DNA of 64,000 bases from Kentomonas sorsogonicus (Eukaryota; Euglenozoa; Kinetoplastea; Trypanosomatida; Trypanosomatidae), in NCBI GenBank assembly GCA_030347455.1, contig JAQOSZ010000260.1, positions 186,001 to 250,000 on the forward strand, in the 5' to 3' direction. The notes below the pieces were generated by a model. It worked only from the letters and a program-made list of their open reading frames with translations. It was not told the origin of the DNA and made no database searches. This document shows positions 41,701 through 51,350 of the stretch, piece after piece. The position numbers and the translations under genes are program-made. Each line of letters begins with the position of its first letter. Position 1 is the first letter of the stretch.

Positions 41701-42360
41701 AACCGCGACGGCATCGTCCCAGACCTGATCATCAACCCCCACGCCATTCCCTCGCGCATGACGGTCGCCCACTTGATCGAGACCCTCGCCGGCAAGGTCG
41801 CCTGCTACGAGGGCGGGGAGGTGTACGCGACGCCCTTCTGCGACGTTGCGGTGCAGGACTTCGCCACCGCCATGCACTCGCTCAACTCGCAGCGCTACGG
41901 CTACGAGTGCATGTACAATGGGCACACCGGCCTCCCACTGGACCACCTCATCTTCTTCGGACCCACCTTCTACCAGCGCCTCAAGCACTTGTCCGGGGAC
42001 AAGATCCACGCCCGCCCGCGCGGTCCGCTGCAGCCGCTCGCCCGCCAGCCGACGGAGGGTCGCGCCCACGAGGGCGGCCTGCGTTTCGGCGAGATGGAGC
42101 GCGACTGCATGCTCTCCTACGGCGCCTCACAGTGGCTGCGTGAGCGACTCTTCCGCGTCAGCGACTACTACGCGGTGCACATCTGCAACATGTGCGGCAC
42201 CATCTGCGCCGCCGACACCAAGGCGAACAAGTACCAGTGCCACGGCTGCCAGAACGACTCGCGCATCTCTCAGGTGCTGATGCCGTACGCGTGCAAGCTG
42301 CTCTTCCAGGAGCTCATGTCGATGGCAATTCTGCCTCGCGTTAGCACCGGGCCGCTCTAA
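38788..42360 (+). CDS. RPB2: RPB2, second-largest subunit of RNA polymerase II
   Basis: 1190 residues, the full length expected of RPB2. Recognisable blocks: [23 protein letters not shown] (lobe), [21 protein letters not shown] (fork), [25 protein letters not shown] with the hybrid-binding NQEDS motif, [15 protein letters not shown], and [25 protein letters not shown]. The C-terminal clamp zinc site is CNMCG ... CHGCQ, and the ending [20 protein letters not shown] is of the Pol II type rather than Pol I or III. It forms the active centre with RPB1. In trypanosomatids Pol II makes the long polycistronic transcripts and the spliced-leader RNA. Confidence 0.97.
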   Translation: [1190 protein letters not shown]

Positions 42361-43288
42361 TACCATGCGCGCGGTGGACCTCACTCAACCCAAATCCGTT
42401 ATTTATTTTGTTTTTTTTCCACGGTTTGCATAATTGTGCTAAGATCATTCTTTCAATAAAAGTGTAGTCTTTCCACTTCGTTTTATATTTATGTCTCAGT
42501 CGTTCATGGCACGTTTATAAGCAAGTGATTCGGGGCATAAGTGTATTCTTTAAAAAAGATGTCGTCACTGGTTGCGTCCTCTCAACTGAACGGAGCCAAA
42601 GGAGGAGAGAGAGGTAAAGATTATGTGAATTCTCTTCTGAACAAATGAGAATTCACTTGAAACATCAAACTCATTTGAATCATATAAAATTGCTTTACTA
42701 TTCCTGTAAAATCTTTATATATACTTGGCATTGAAGGTCATACGTATCAACGAATAAATATATCAAACCCCTGTCGTATACACCCTGTCCAGATTTGCTC
42801 CTTCTTCAACGTGTGTTGTCGAATAACCTCCCCTTGATTTCTGACGGAGCCTTTTAGGATGCGGTGCGGGAGAATCAACGCATGTCCATTGGTATCGATT
42901 ATTCAGCTTTCTCTTTTACTCTGTTGTAATGGTACAACAGTTGTGGTATTTCAGACTCTGATTTACCAGAAATTTGAGCGCCGCACCAATATTTCCTCCT
43001 TTGTAAAACACGCTCTCACTTGCTCTAGCACTACATGAATGAATTCAATGCCTTGTGAGTGTTCTTATGGCATTATACCGTCGTCTTCCTCCCTGCCTTT
43101 TTCCAGCTGACCGAATCTGTACACTTTAGCGGTTTCAAATTATCGGCGCCTCCCTTTTTTTTTCCTTGTCTCCAGCCCACGTCACGCACTCCGTACCGCT
43201 TCAATAGCCTCTCTACACTCACACACAAATACACACACACACACACACACACATTCAGACACGTACGGTTAAAGCACTGAGAGATTCA
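42361..43288 (+). other. Intergenic spacer (0.93 kb), AT-rich, with hairpin and CA run
   Basis: No protein gene is supported. A 29-codon ORF at about 42560-42649 has no other sign of coding. A perfect inverted repeat is described separately. A T-rich stretch (43157-43170) and a CA run (about 43232-43252) precede the next gene. Confidence 0.5.
42625..42656. repeat. Inverted repeat, 10-bp perfect stem, 12-nt loop
   Basis: GTGAATTCTC at 42625-42634 is exactly complementary to GAGAATTCAC at 42647-42656. As RNA it would form a hairpin in the RPB2 3' UTR or the adjacent spacer. Confidence 0.7.
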
Positions 43289-44386
43289 ATGGCGTACACT
43301 GGTTTGGCGGAGCAGAGGAGGTTGGGCGTCGCACTGTATCGTAAACTCTACAGAACTATGATGGCTGTTGAGCGCCTGGGATACGAACGGGTTGCCTTTG
43401 ACCGATGGATCGAGTACTTGCCGAACGGAATTGACGTAGCAGTCGCCGACCGACCCGTGACGCTCTGTCGGAAAGCATTTGAGGAAACGCAGTGCGCACA
43501 AAAAGATCATCTCGTGCAAAGTCTACGCGCTTCTCAGACTGCGAAACGTATCGAAGGTGTCTTTGACCTCCTGAGGTCCGTGGAGCAGGACATGATAGAC
43601 TTTCACGTGCTGTCTCTGTGGAGCGAAGAACTCAAACGGAACACGTTTGACCTCGTGAGAGGTATCGCCATCACCACTTGTGCCCTGTCGTTTTGCAGAG
43701 AAACGAGCGTGTCGTCCTCTTTCCATCATAACAGCGGCAATCCGCTGGCTCGTCATGTTGAAGACACTACAGAACGGGTAAACGTACTGATTGAGGCTGC
43801 CGCACGGGCATGCCAAACAGCGCTGGGACTTGGTAGCGGGAATGAGGGGCAGAAAGTATGTCCCAAAGCCGTCGTTTCCCACCTGCCTCAACTTCATCAG
43901 TCCATTCTGAACGTATGCGCGATTAATCGCCGGGAGGACTCAGTCAGCGATTTCTCTTTCACCGCTCTATTAGCAGACCAGAAGGCCTCCGAGTACATTC
44001 TCAATTGTCTTCTGTGCGTGTTACTGACAGAGCACTTCAGCGTGCCTGTGGAGTTGGTCGGCTTCTCCGAGTACCCCTTTCCTCTCGTCAAAGTGCACCA
44101 GTCTTCTGAGGCCGGAAGCAGCAAGAGGCGGTCGCCCGTCTATCTCTCGTGGTCTTTCGGGGTCATGACCAAGACGCAAGTAGAGAGTACAATTGGACGT
44201 ACACGGGACGGGCACTGGTACCGCGGAGGCGTGTCTAACGGCGCCTGGGAACCATCCCTCCGCAAAGCTGTCATCTGCGATTTGCTTCGCAAGCAGCTTT
44301 CGACTGTTTCCGCAGCAGCCGCTAGTACTCCTGAGAGAGCCCACCAATCGCACATCTGTCGTGAACAGCTGATGTATCTGCTGTGA
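43289..44386 (+). CDS. LYR-motif protein with SirB1/transglutaminase-like C-terminal half
   Basis: 365 residues. The N-terminus contains ALYRKLYRTMMAVE (residues about 14-27), an L-Y-R motif in an amphipathic helix like that of mitochondrial LYRM proteins. Beyond residue about 85 the pattern RIEGVFDLLRSVEQDM and the later EYILNCLLCVLLTEHFSVPVELVGFSEYPFPLVKV resemble SirB1-type transglutaminase-like proteins, where the second block precedes the 'FLVRV' strand. No Cys-His-Asp triad can be assigned with confidence. LYR proteins act in Fe-S delivery or respiratory assembly, so a mitochondrial location is plausible, but no classical presequence is seen. The domain calls are by eye and tentative. 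Confidence 0.5.
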   Translation: MAYTGLAEQRRLGVALYRKLYRTMMAVERLGYERVAFDRWIEYLPNGIDVAVADRPVTLCRKAFEETQCAQKDHLVQSLRASQTAKRIEGVFDLLRSVEQDMIDFHVLSLWSEELKRNTFDLVRGIAITTCALSFCRETSVSSSFHHNSGNPLARHVEDTTERVNVLIEAAARACQTALGLGSGNEGQKVCPKAVVSHLPQLHQSILNVCAINRREDSVSDFSFTALLADQKASEYILNCLLCVLLTEHFSVPVELVGFSEYPFPLVKVHQSSEAGSSKRRSPVYLSWSFGVMTKTQVESTIGRTRDGHWYRGGVSNGAWEPSLRKAVICDLLRKQLSTVSAAAASTPERAHQSHICREQLMYLL

Positions 44387-44855
44387 TTAAAAAAAAAGGT
44401 GAGGGAGGGATCGGTCAATCACTCTCTTCTCTCTCTTATTGGTCCTCTTTATCGGTCCACTGTGCATGCTTTACACTTTTTCTTTTCAAAATGTTCTTCT
44501 GGCATGCATCCCGATTGCATCGCACCTTTTCATTGAATCTCTATATTATTCATTTAATAGTCAGCAATGCATGCAACTGCAACACAAGTGATGCGGATTA
44601 CCAGTACTGCATCAGACTTCACAATGGCTACACTTTATTCTCCCCCCCCCCCTCCTTGCACTTCATCGCGTTTTAATTTTAATTTCGTACACCATACATA
44701 TTAATGAGAAAAAGGATCATATACATATATTTTTCGTCGTAAATACTCTCTTCTCGGACGCACTAGTTGTTGCTGCTTTGCTGCTGCCTTCTACTCATCT
44801 TCCCCCCACTGTTTGCTCCTTTTTCTGGTGACTCAACGTATTTTTCTGGTTATCC
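44387..44855 (+). other. Intergenic spacer with C11 run
   Basis: No gene is seen. Eleven Cs lie at 44642-44652, and a C/T-rich block at about 44770-44850 forms the probable leader region of UBP6; the last AG before its ATG is at 44764-44765. Confidence 0.5.
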
Positions 44856-46250
44856 ATGTCCATTCGCGTCAAGTGGGGCAAAGAGGTGGTCGAAGTGCCT
44901 TTGCAGGCAGATTGGACCCTGCTGCAGTTCAAGGAAGCTCTGCACGCCAAAACAATGGTGCCTGTGGAGAAGCAGAAGCTCATGGGGATCAAGGCGTCGG
45001 CTAAGAATGATGCAAAAGTGGGGGAGGCTGGAATCGCCGCGGGTAAGACTATCATGCTGATCGGCTCAGCGGAAGGTACCGTTATTCCCTCCGCACAAGT
45101 TTCAGCAGCGGCTAAAGAGGAGCAAGGCGGGCACTCGGAGAACGCCCCAACGTCGAACGGGCTCACCAACATCGCCAACACGTGTTACATGAACTCCGCC
45201 ATTCAGATGTTGCGCTCTATACCGGAAATCAAGGAGGCCATTCGCACGTACAGCGGCCCGAGTAACGCCGTGAAGCAGCTGTCGAAACTACTGACCGAGC
45301 TCGACGAGAAGAGGGATGCCGTCACCCCGCTGCTCTTTTGGACGGCGCTGGTTCAGGAGAACGCGGTGTTCGGGCAGCGCGATGACCACGGGCACTTTAT
45401 GCAGCAGGATGCGCAGGAGGTGCTCGCCTACATTTTGCAGCAGATCCGCCCCTGTCTTCCCGAGAGGCTCGGCCATCTGTACACAGGCAGTCTTCAGCAG
45501 AAGCTGGTGTGCACCGACGAAGAACTGCAGCAGCAGCAGCAGCAGCAGGTGCAGGTGAAGGAGTCGCACACCGAGTTCAGCATCCTGTCCTGCAGCATCG
45601 CCGGCGAGGTGCAGACGCTGGAGACGGGCCTCGACACCGGCTTCAACGAGACGTTCCGCGCCGCCTCGGAGGAGCTGCAGCGCGAGGCGGACTTCAAGCG
45701 CACGAGCCGCATCGAGTCGCTGCCCGAGTACCTCATTGTGCAGATGGTGCGCTTCTCATGGAAGGCGGACGTGCAGAAGAAGGCCAAGATCCTCAAACCC
45801 ATCAGCTTCCCACTCGTGCTGGACACCTCGATGCTGCTGACCGACGAGCTGCGGGAGGAGCAGAAGCCGCAGCGCGCCAAGGTGATGGAGCGACGGGAGA
45901 AGGAGATCGCATTTCGCAAGCGTGGTCGCCAAGAGCTCACGGAAGAAACAGATGCCGCAGCAAAACCGCCGATTCCGGAAGAGCAGGTTCCCGATGTACT
46001 GCACAACGAGTCGGGATACTACGAGTTGTGCGGAGTCATCTCTCACAAGGGCCGCAGTGCCGACGGCGGCCACTACGTCTACTGGGGCAAGAAAGCCGGC
46101 CAATGGCTCATTTTTGACGACGAGCATGTCGCCCCTGTTCAAGAGGAAGACGTGCAGCGGCTCCGTGGTGTCGGTGAGGCTCACATTGCCTACGTCCTTT
46201 TGTACCGGAGCCGTGACCCTGTGACCAAGAAGCCCGTGATCCCTAGTTGA
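44856..46250 (+). CDS. UBP6: UBP6/USP14, proteasome-associated deubiquitinase
   Basis: 464 residues. Residues 1-75 are a ubiquitin-like domain (IRVKWGKEVVEVPL ... QKLMGIKASAKNDAKVGEAGIAAGKTIMLIG), which docks Ubp6/USP14 on the proteasome base. The USP catalytic domain follows: the Cys box GLTNIANTCYMNS has nucleophile C110 (with Ala where most USPs have Gly just before NTCY), and the His box GGHYVYW has H406, with an acidic DDEH (421-424) following. A CAG-rich Gln run (about nt 45527-45549) sits in a loop. Ubl plus USP in this order and length is diagnostic of Ubp6/USP14, which trims ubiquitin chains from substrates at the 26S proteasome. Confidence 0.92.
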   Translation: MSIRVKWGKEVVEVPLQADWTLLQFKEALHAKTMVPVEKQKLMGIKASAKNDAKVGEAGIAAGKTIMLIGSAEGTVIPSAQVSAAAKEEQGGHSENAPTSNGLTNIANTCYMNSAIQMLRSIPEIKEAIRTYSGPSNAVKQLSKLLTELDEKRDAVTPLLFWTALVQENAVFGQRDDHGHFMQQDAQEVLAYILQQIRPCLPERLGHLYTGSLQQKLVCTDEELQQQQQQQVQVKESHTEFSILSCSIAGEVQTLETGLDTGFNETFRAASEELQREADFKRTSRIESLPEYLIVQMVRFSWKADVQKKAKILKPISFPLVLDTSMLLTDELREEQKPQRAKVMERREKEIAFRKRGRQELTEETDAAAKPPIPEEQVPDVLHNESGYYELCGVISHKGRSADGGHYVYWGKKAGQWLIFDDEHVAPVQEEDVQRLRGVGEAHIAYVLLYRSRDPVTKKPVIPS

Positions 46251-46998
46251 GTGTACGGAAGAGGACTAGTGCCGCCTGACTCTCACTACCTCTTGTTCCC
46301 GGATAAGGTTTACTTTTTTAATGAATCATAGACTACAACTCCCTTGTTTTTGCTTTCTATTTTGGTGTTTCAATAACCCAAAAGTATTATTATAATTCCT
46401 TTTATTATTATTACTCTACAGACTAGCTACTTCCCTCTCTCGTCTATTTACTACCCGTGTGTATTTTAACGCATATGAGAAGGTATTCTAAAATGCGTAG
46501 TCGCTATATACAGGTTGAGTGGCAAGAGAAACCGTCACAGCCGAGAGAACCATTGCGTGTTTGTTGTTGCTTTTTAATCCAGTACCGGTGCATTCATCCA
46601 GCGTCTCGACACACATGACAGCAGCTATATTCCACCACTGTTTTCTTTAAGGAGTAGTGAGTGCTGCCTTGAAGGATAACCCAAATCTAAATACTGCCTG
46701 GGATGATAGTGCAACGTGCTTCGACCTGTCTTTCCTTTACACAGTAAAATGTATTTGTAACCGCTCCCAGACCGCTATGTTCAATGCTCTTATCGCCGTA
46801 ATCCATATCTTTTTTTCTTCTTCTTCTCGGTTTATTTTTTCTTCCATCAATTTCAATAAGAAAGAGAGAACCAAAAAAAATAAACGCGTGAGACATAGTG
46901 AGACATAGTGATCGATAATCAAACATCCTATGATAGGACGTGATACAAGTTACTGCGCTGACAACTCAAAGTAAACCCATCGGTTCACCACTGGAGAC
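46251..46998 (+). other. Intergenic spacer
   Basis: No gene is seen. AT-rich with a T/TTC-rich stretch at about 46809-46845 and a short direct duplication (GAGACATAGT twice) at about 46890-46909. Candidate acceptor AGs lie at about 46910-46995. Confidence 0.5.
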
Positions 46999-49721
46999 AT
47001 GTCACGGGTCCGGCGCTTCGACGAGGTCGACTCTGACAGTGACTTTGAGCTGACCCCACTAGCTCAAAAGAAAAAGCCCGTCGTTGATTTAGACTCCAGT
47101 GACTCGGAGTCTTCAACTCTTCCAGTTACCAAAAAAGGGAATGCTGCTCCTGCTCCCCCTGCCGTTGCTGCCGCGGCAGCCCCACCCCCTGCGGGAAACG
47201 CTGAGCTGACTGAGGGCAGCAGCAGCATCGACTTCGACATGGATACGGCCTCCAGTGGTGTCAAGCACCCCGCGACGCAGGTGAAACCACCTGCTGCAAG
47301 TGAAAATGCCAATATTATTGCTAACAATAATCATAATAATCATAACAAGGGTGAAGTACCTGCACAAGAAGAACTAGGTAGAGCTCAAACAGCCACTGAC
47401 AAAAACGATATGGTCTCTCCTTCTTCGGGAGGGCCAACTGCAGCGGTCGTCAAGCCCCTGGCTCTCGAGACATTGAACACCACACAGCAAAAGCAGGAGC
47501 TGCAGAAAGGGGTAGAGGGCAGCAACAGAAAAAACAGCAGTAAGAATGAGTCACCATCCTCTCAGAAAGCGGCATCGGCTGTTGCTGCAAAGAAAGAAAA
47601 GTCGACGCCACCAGCGGCGGTAGCGAGCAGTCCTCTACCCTCTTCCACGGCCGCGCAGCCCACCCCCCTCCTCGCCATTCCGCCGCGCCGACAAGGCGTC
47701 GACACTCTCCCTGGTGGTGGTCTCTACCCTGCGCACCCGTCCCAACGCGAGGCTGCGGATACACAGCGCCACGCTGTGCAGGAAAAAGGAGAGGACAGCG
47801 AGACAGGCTCGAACGACTCCTTCGCAGAGATGGTACTTCCAGGTGGGCGGCGCTCGAGTCAGGGGGCAGGAACTCCTCACAGCCTCCTGTCTACCTCACT
47901 CCCCGCGGAAGCCATGGTGGTCCGCCGTCCCAGTATCACGATCCCTCCACAGGCGTGCTGGTGAAGGCACAGCTCCGGCTAGAGGAGCACCGCATGCAGC
48001 AGCAACAGCAGCAGCTGCAAAACTACGGCAGCACCCCCCGTAGCGGTGGTAGTGGTGGTGTCGCCGCCGCGCGACTCGGCTCGGCCGCCCGCAGCACCAT
48101 CCGCTCCCCGACGCGGGTCTCGGCAACACCGCGGGAGTCATACGGCTACGCCAACAACAACAACGCCAGCACCACAAGCGGCATGGCGAACGCGGGAAGC
48201 GCCTACTACGCCCTTCGCACTAGCCCCAGTCGCGGCCCCGAGATGTCGCCTTCCAGCGCGGCGCAGCATGCCCGGCTGGTTCAGGAGAACGAGCGCCTGC
48301 AGAGCGAGGTGTCGTACCTCTCCCTGGAGAACCAGAAGCTCCGCGCCGCCACCACTTCATCCGACTCCTCCGAGAACATCAAGCTGCAGCTCACCATCGA
48401 CATGCTGCGCGGCGAGCTGGAGAGTAAGGAGACTCTGCACCAGGAGGAGCTGCGGAAGTTGCACCAGGAAAATGGTACCCTCCACCACAAGCTGAAGAAT
48501 ACCGCGGAGCAGGCTGACAGCTACGCCTCCACCGCGCAGCAGTACAAGGCGCTCTACGAGGAAAAGCAGCACGACCTCGAACAGCTGAAGGGCGAGCTGC
48601 AGAACCTGCGGTACAAGCACGAGGAGGCACTCGAGCGGAACCGTGCAACCGTCGCGCAGGCTAAGGAGTCCGCGATGGCAGGCGAGGAGCGAGCCCGGCA
48701 GCTCGCCGAGGTGCTCGACGACGTGAAGATGCAGCGCGAGCACGTTCAGAACCTCAACACACAGCTGCAGGCAGAGCTGCGGGCGTGCAAGGACGAACGG
48801 CAGCACCTCAAGGAGTCTGTGGAGGAGGCCAAACGAGGTGCCGCCCGCGACCGCGAGGCGCACGCGAAAGAGATCGCTCGCATGGAGCAGGACGTCGCCC
48901 TCTTGAAGGAGGAGATGAAGAACCGCGAACGCGCCCTCGAGGCGCGTCTCTTGGACGAAAAGAAGACTCAAGCCTCCATTGAACAGCGTCTCTCCGACGT
49001 GCAGCAGGACCGCGAGGCGGAGGCCCGCAGCTACAAGAAGATCATCGACGACATGAAGAACGACCAGAAACGCTCTAGCACGGAGGAGGCGGAGAAGCGC
49101 GGCAAGCTGGAGGAGAAGATACGGCGCCTGGAGCAGGATCTGCGCGACGCGATCGGCAAACGCGACGACGCTCTGCGCGCCGAGCAGGAGAAGCGCATCC
49201 GGCACTACCGCCAGGAGTACCAAAACGAGAAGCGCGAGCGGGAGAGTGCGCAGCGGGAGGCGGAGCGTCTGGCAGAGGAGAACGCGCGACTCGAAGAGTC
49301 CGTACAGTACTACCAGGGAGAAACGGAAATGCTGTCTGCCAATCTCACCACCTCCGAGGAGGAGCGCGCCAAGGCGACACAGCAGTGCCAACTGCTGTCA
49401 CAGACGCTGGAGGACCTCATGATGCACGACGACGAGCAGGCGGCCACCATCGATGAACTGCGGAATGCTCTCTCCGACGCCCTCGCTGAGATTGAATCTG
49501 CAAGCAGCGCCCGAAAGAAGCGCAGTGCGCCGTCTCCACGAGAGGTGGGCGAGACGGCCGCCGCCGTCAACGAACTCTCCGCCGAAAACGATCGCCTTAC
49601 TAATGAGTGCACGCGGCTCACGCAGCAGCGAGACGCCCTCATCGAAGAGAACGGCAACATCGCGCAAGAACTGCTCAAGTGGAAAAACGAGATGAAAAAG
49701 TACATTGCCTCCCAACAATAG
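46999..49721 (+). CDS. Large coiled-coil protein with disordered N-terminus, split by a one-base offset
   Basis: The first frame (46999-47964) encodes a disordered Ser/Ala/Pro/Asn-rich region and ends at a TGA. The second frame (-1), open from about 47820 and ending at 49721, carries the coiled coil. It has no ATG near its start (the first codon is a GTG at 47955). Reading the five Gs at 47862-47866 as six joins SSQGG to RNSSQPPVYLTPRGSHGG and gives one 907-residue protein. Residues after about 430 form a continuous coiled coil (LVQENERLQSEVSYLSLENQKLR onwards) to the C-terminus. Such a shape is common among trypanosomatid cytoskeletal and basal-body proteins; no specific family is recognised. 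Confidence 0.65.
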
Positions 49722-50442
49722 GGGCTCATGCGTCTTCCCCTCCGTCGTTGATATATGATTTTTTTTCCTCTTTCTCGTACTCCTGTTTTCAATGCTAGCT
49801 TTTGCCGCTTCATATGTTAAACCTATATTACGTCACTTGCTGACCCTATACAAATGATTATGTGAGTGAAAAACTATTCTTTTCTGTTTTGTTTGTGTTA
49901 CATCATCTTGATGTAGTCAAAACACTTATAACCTGTACTACTAGCACAGCCTTACTGTGTCCTCTCTTCTCTCCCTCTCTCTATCTCCGTTTTTTAAAAT
50001 TTTTTCCACATATGGTCTCTATCGTTTGCTACCTTCGTCTTTTATTCATACATATTCAATCATAATATTTTGTGAAGTTCTTCTTTTTTGCTGTCTTGTA
50101 AAGAAGGAAATGTTTTTCTGCATTTTTTTTTTAAATGATGTGTATGGTGAGCTGAAGACAGTGTGAGTACGCTGTCCTCTTTATTTACAAAGATAAAAAG
50201 TTGCATACTTTGTTTTGAAATTCGCCCAATAATGTGACACACATTTGATGATCACTGCCGACTCGTATTATTTCACTCTCATCCATCTGTGTATTGCGGA
50301 TTGATTTATCATTTCTTTCTGTTACAGTACTACTACTAGTAACAGCATCCCCACAGTCCAGTAAAGAAGAGAAAGAAATCAAAAGAGTGAAAAAAGTATA
50401 GACAGGCAGGTACGCGCAGAGTAGATACAAACTACTACCATC
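49722..50442 (+). other. Intergenic spacer
   Basis: No gene is seen. C/T and T-rich tracts occur at about 49960-50000 and 50120-50133. Open frames here give Phe/Leu/Ser-rich translations of pyrimidine tracts. Confidence 0.5.
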
Positions 50443-50799
50443 ATGTTTTCACGCTCCTTTAGCGCTCTTCAGCGATCTAAAAAAGTACCCAAGAGAGCGA
50501 CCGTCCATGCGACCAGCGACGCGCGGAGCGGCAAGAAGCGCTTCGATATGCGGGAGGCGCTGGAGAAGGACCGGCAACGCATTGAGCACAACAAAAAGTT
50601 GGACTGGCGCTCTCGATTCGAGGATCTCAAGGTGTATCCGTGGAAGTTCTTCATAGCTTTCATGGTTTTCTGGTCGTGGCTCGGCACGTATGCTGTGCCC
50701 TACTTGAAGGGCGAAGACCAGAAACGGTACGGTGGAACGTCCACTTTGGAATTTGTGCCATTGAAACAACAGAAAGAGCAGCAACAGCAGCGATCCTGA
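50443..50799 (+). CDS. Small mitochondrial-type single-TM protein
   Basis: 118 residues. The N-terminus (MFSRSFSALQRSKKVPKRATVHATS) is basic with no acid, like a mitochondrial presequence. A charged helical segment (REALEKDRQRIEHNKKLDWRSRFEDL) precedes one TM (about residues 68-87, WKFFIAFMVFWSWLGTYAVPYL), and the tail is polar and Gln-rich. This is the shape of small accessory subunits of inner-membrane complexes such as cytochrome oxidase or ATP synthase. No family motif is recognised. Confidence 0.6.
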   Translation: MFSRSFSALQRSKKVPKRATVHATSDARSGKKRFDMREALEKDRQRIEHNKKLDWRSRFEDLKVYPWKFFIAFMVFWSWLGTYAVPYLKGEDQKRYGGTSTLEFVPLKQQKEQQQQRS

Positions 50800-51350
50800 C
50801 TCTGCATTGCGAAGACCCTCAGCACAAGAATACATTCACGTCTTCCATTCATATTGTCGTGTTTTACTGTCGGTATGCGCGGTATCGCGTGACAGTTAAC
50901 AGAAAAGAAGTGATAAATGTCATGTTCAATATTGTCAAGTTGATCTTCTGTGTACAGATGATAATGAATGAGTTTATTATGTATGTGTTTTGGGGCTACC
51001 TCTTCCCTATTGAAGTTATCAACACTTTAGCATTAGGGTCCCTCACACCAACTGCCCTGATGTATGCACACCTTCTAAAGTGTCAAGAAAAAAAAAAAGA
51101 AGGAAGCGTATAGAGCCCATCCTGTGTAAATGGCTTTAAACTACCTCTTCTCTTCTATTTGCATCCTCTTTTTTTTTTTTCATTCTCACTCCCAAGCTGT
51201 CGTGCCATCTAGCATAAAATACCCAAATTTTTCCATCATTTTAGTGTTGATTTGTCAACGTTTTTCAATTTTCTTCTATTATTTTCTTCTCTGTTAGCAT
51301 TGCTGTTTCTCATAGGATTTTACAAAACAAAGAATGCGTAGAGTTGTCCA
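50800..51350 (+). other. Intergenic spacer
   Basis: No gene is seen. An A run (about 51089-51100) and a T run (about 51168-51181) are present. AGs at about 51313-51314, 51331, 51340 and 51342 are candidate acceptors. Confidence 0.5.

Noticed and set aside
42560-42649. 29-codon ORF in the RPB2 downstream spacer
   Set aside because: Too short and without TM, motif or an acceptor with good spacing.
50640-51113. 157-codon sense frame overlapping the small TM protein
   Set aside because: Overlaps a better gene in another frame and continues into AT-rich spacer.
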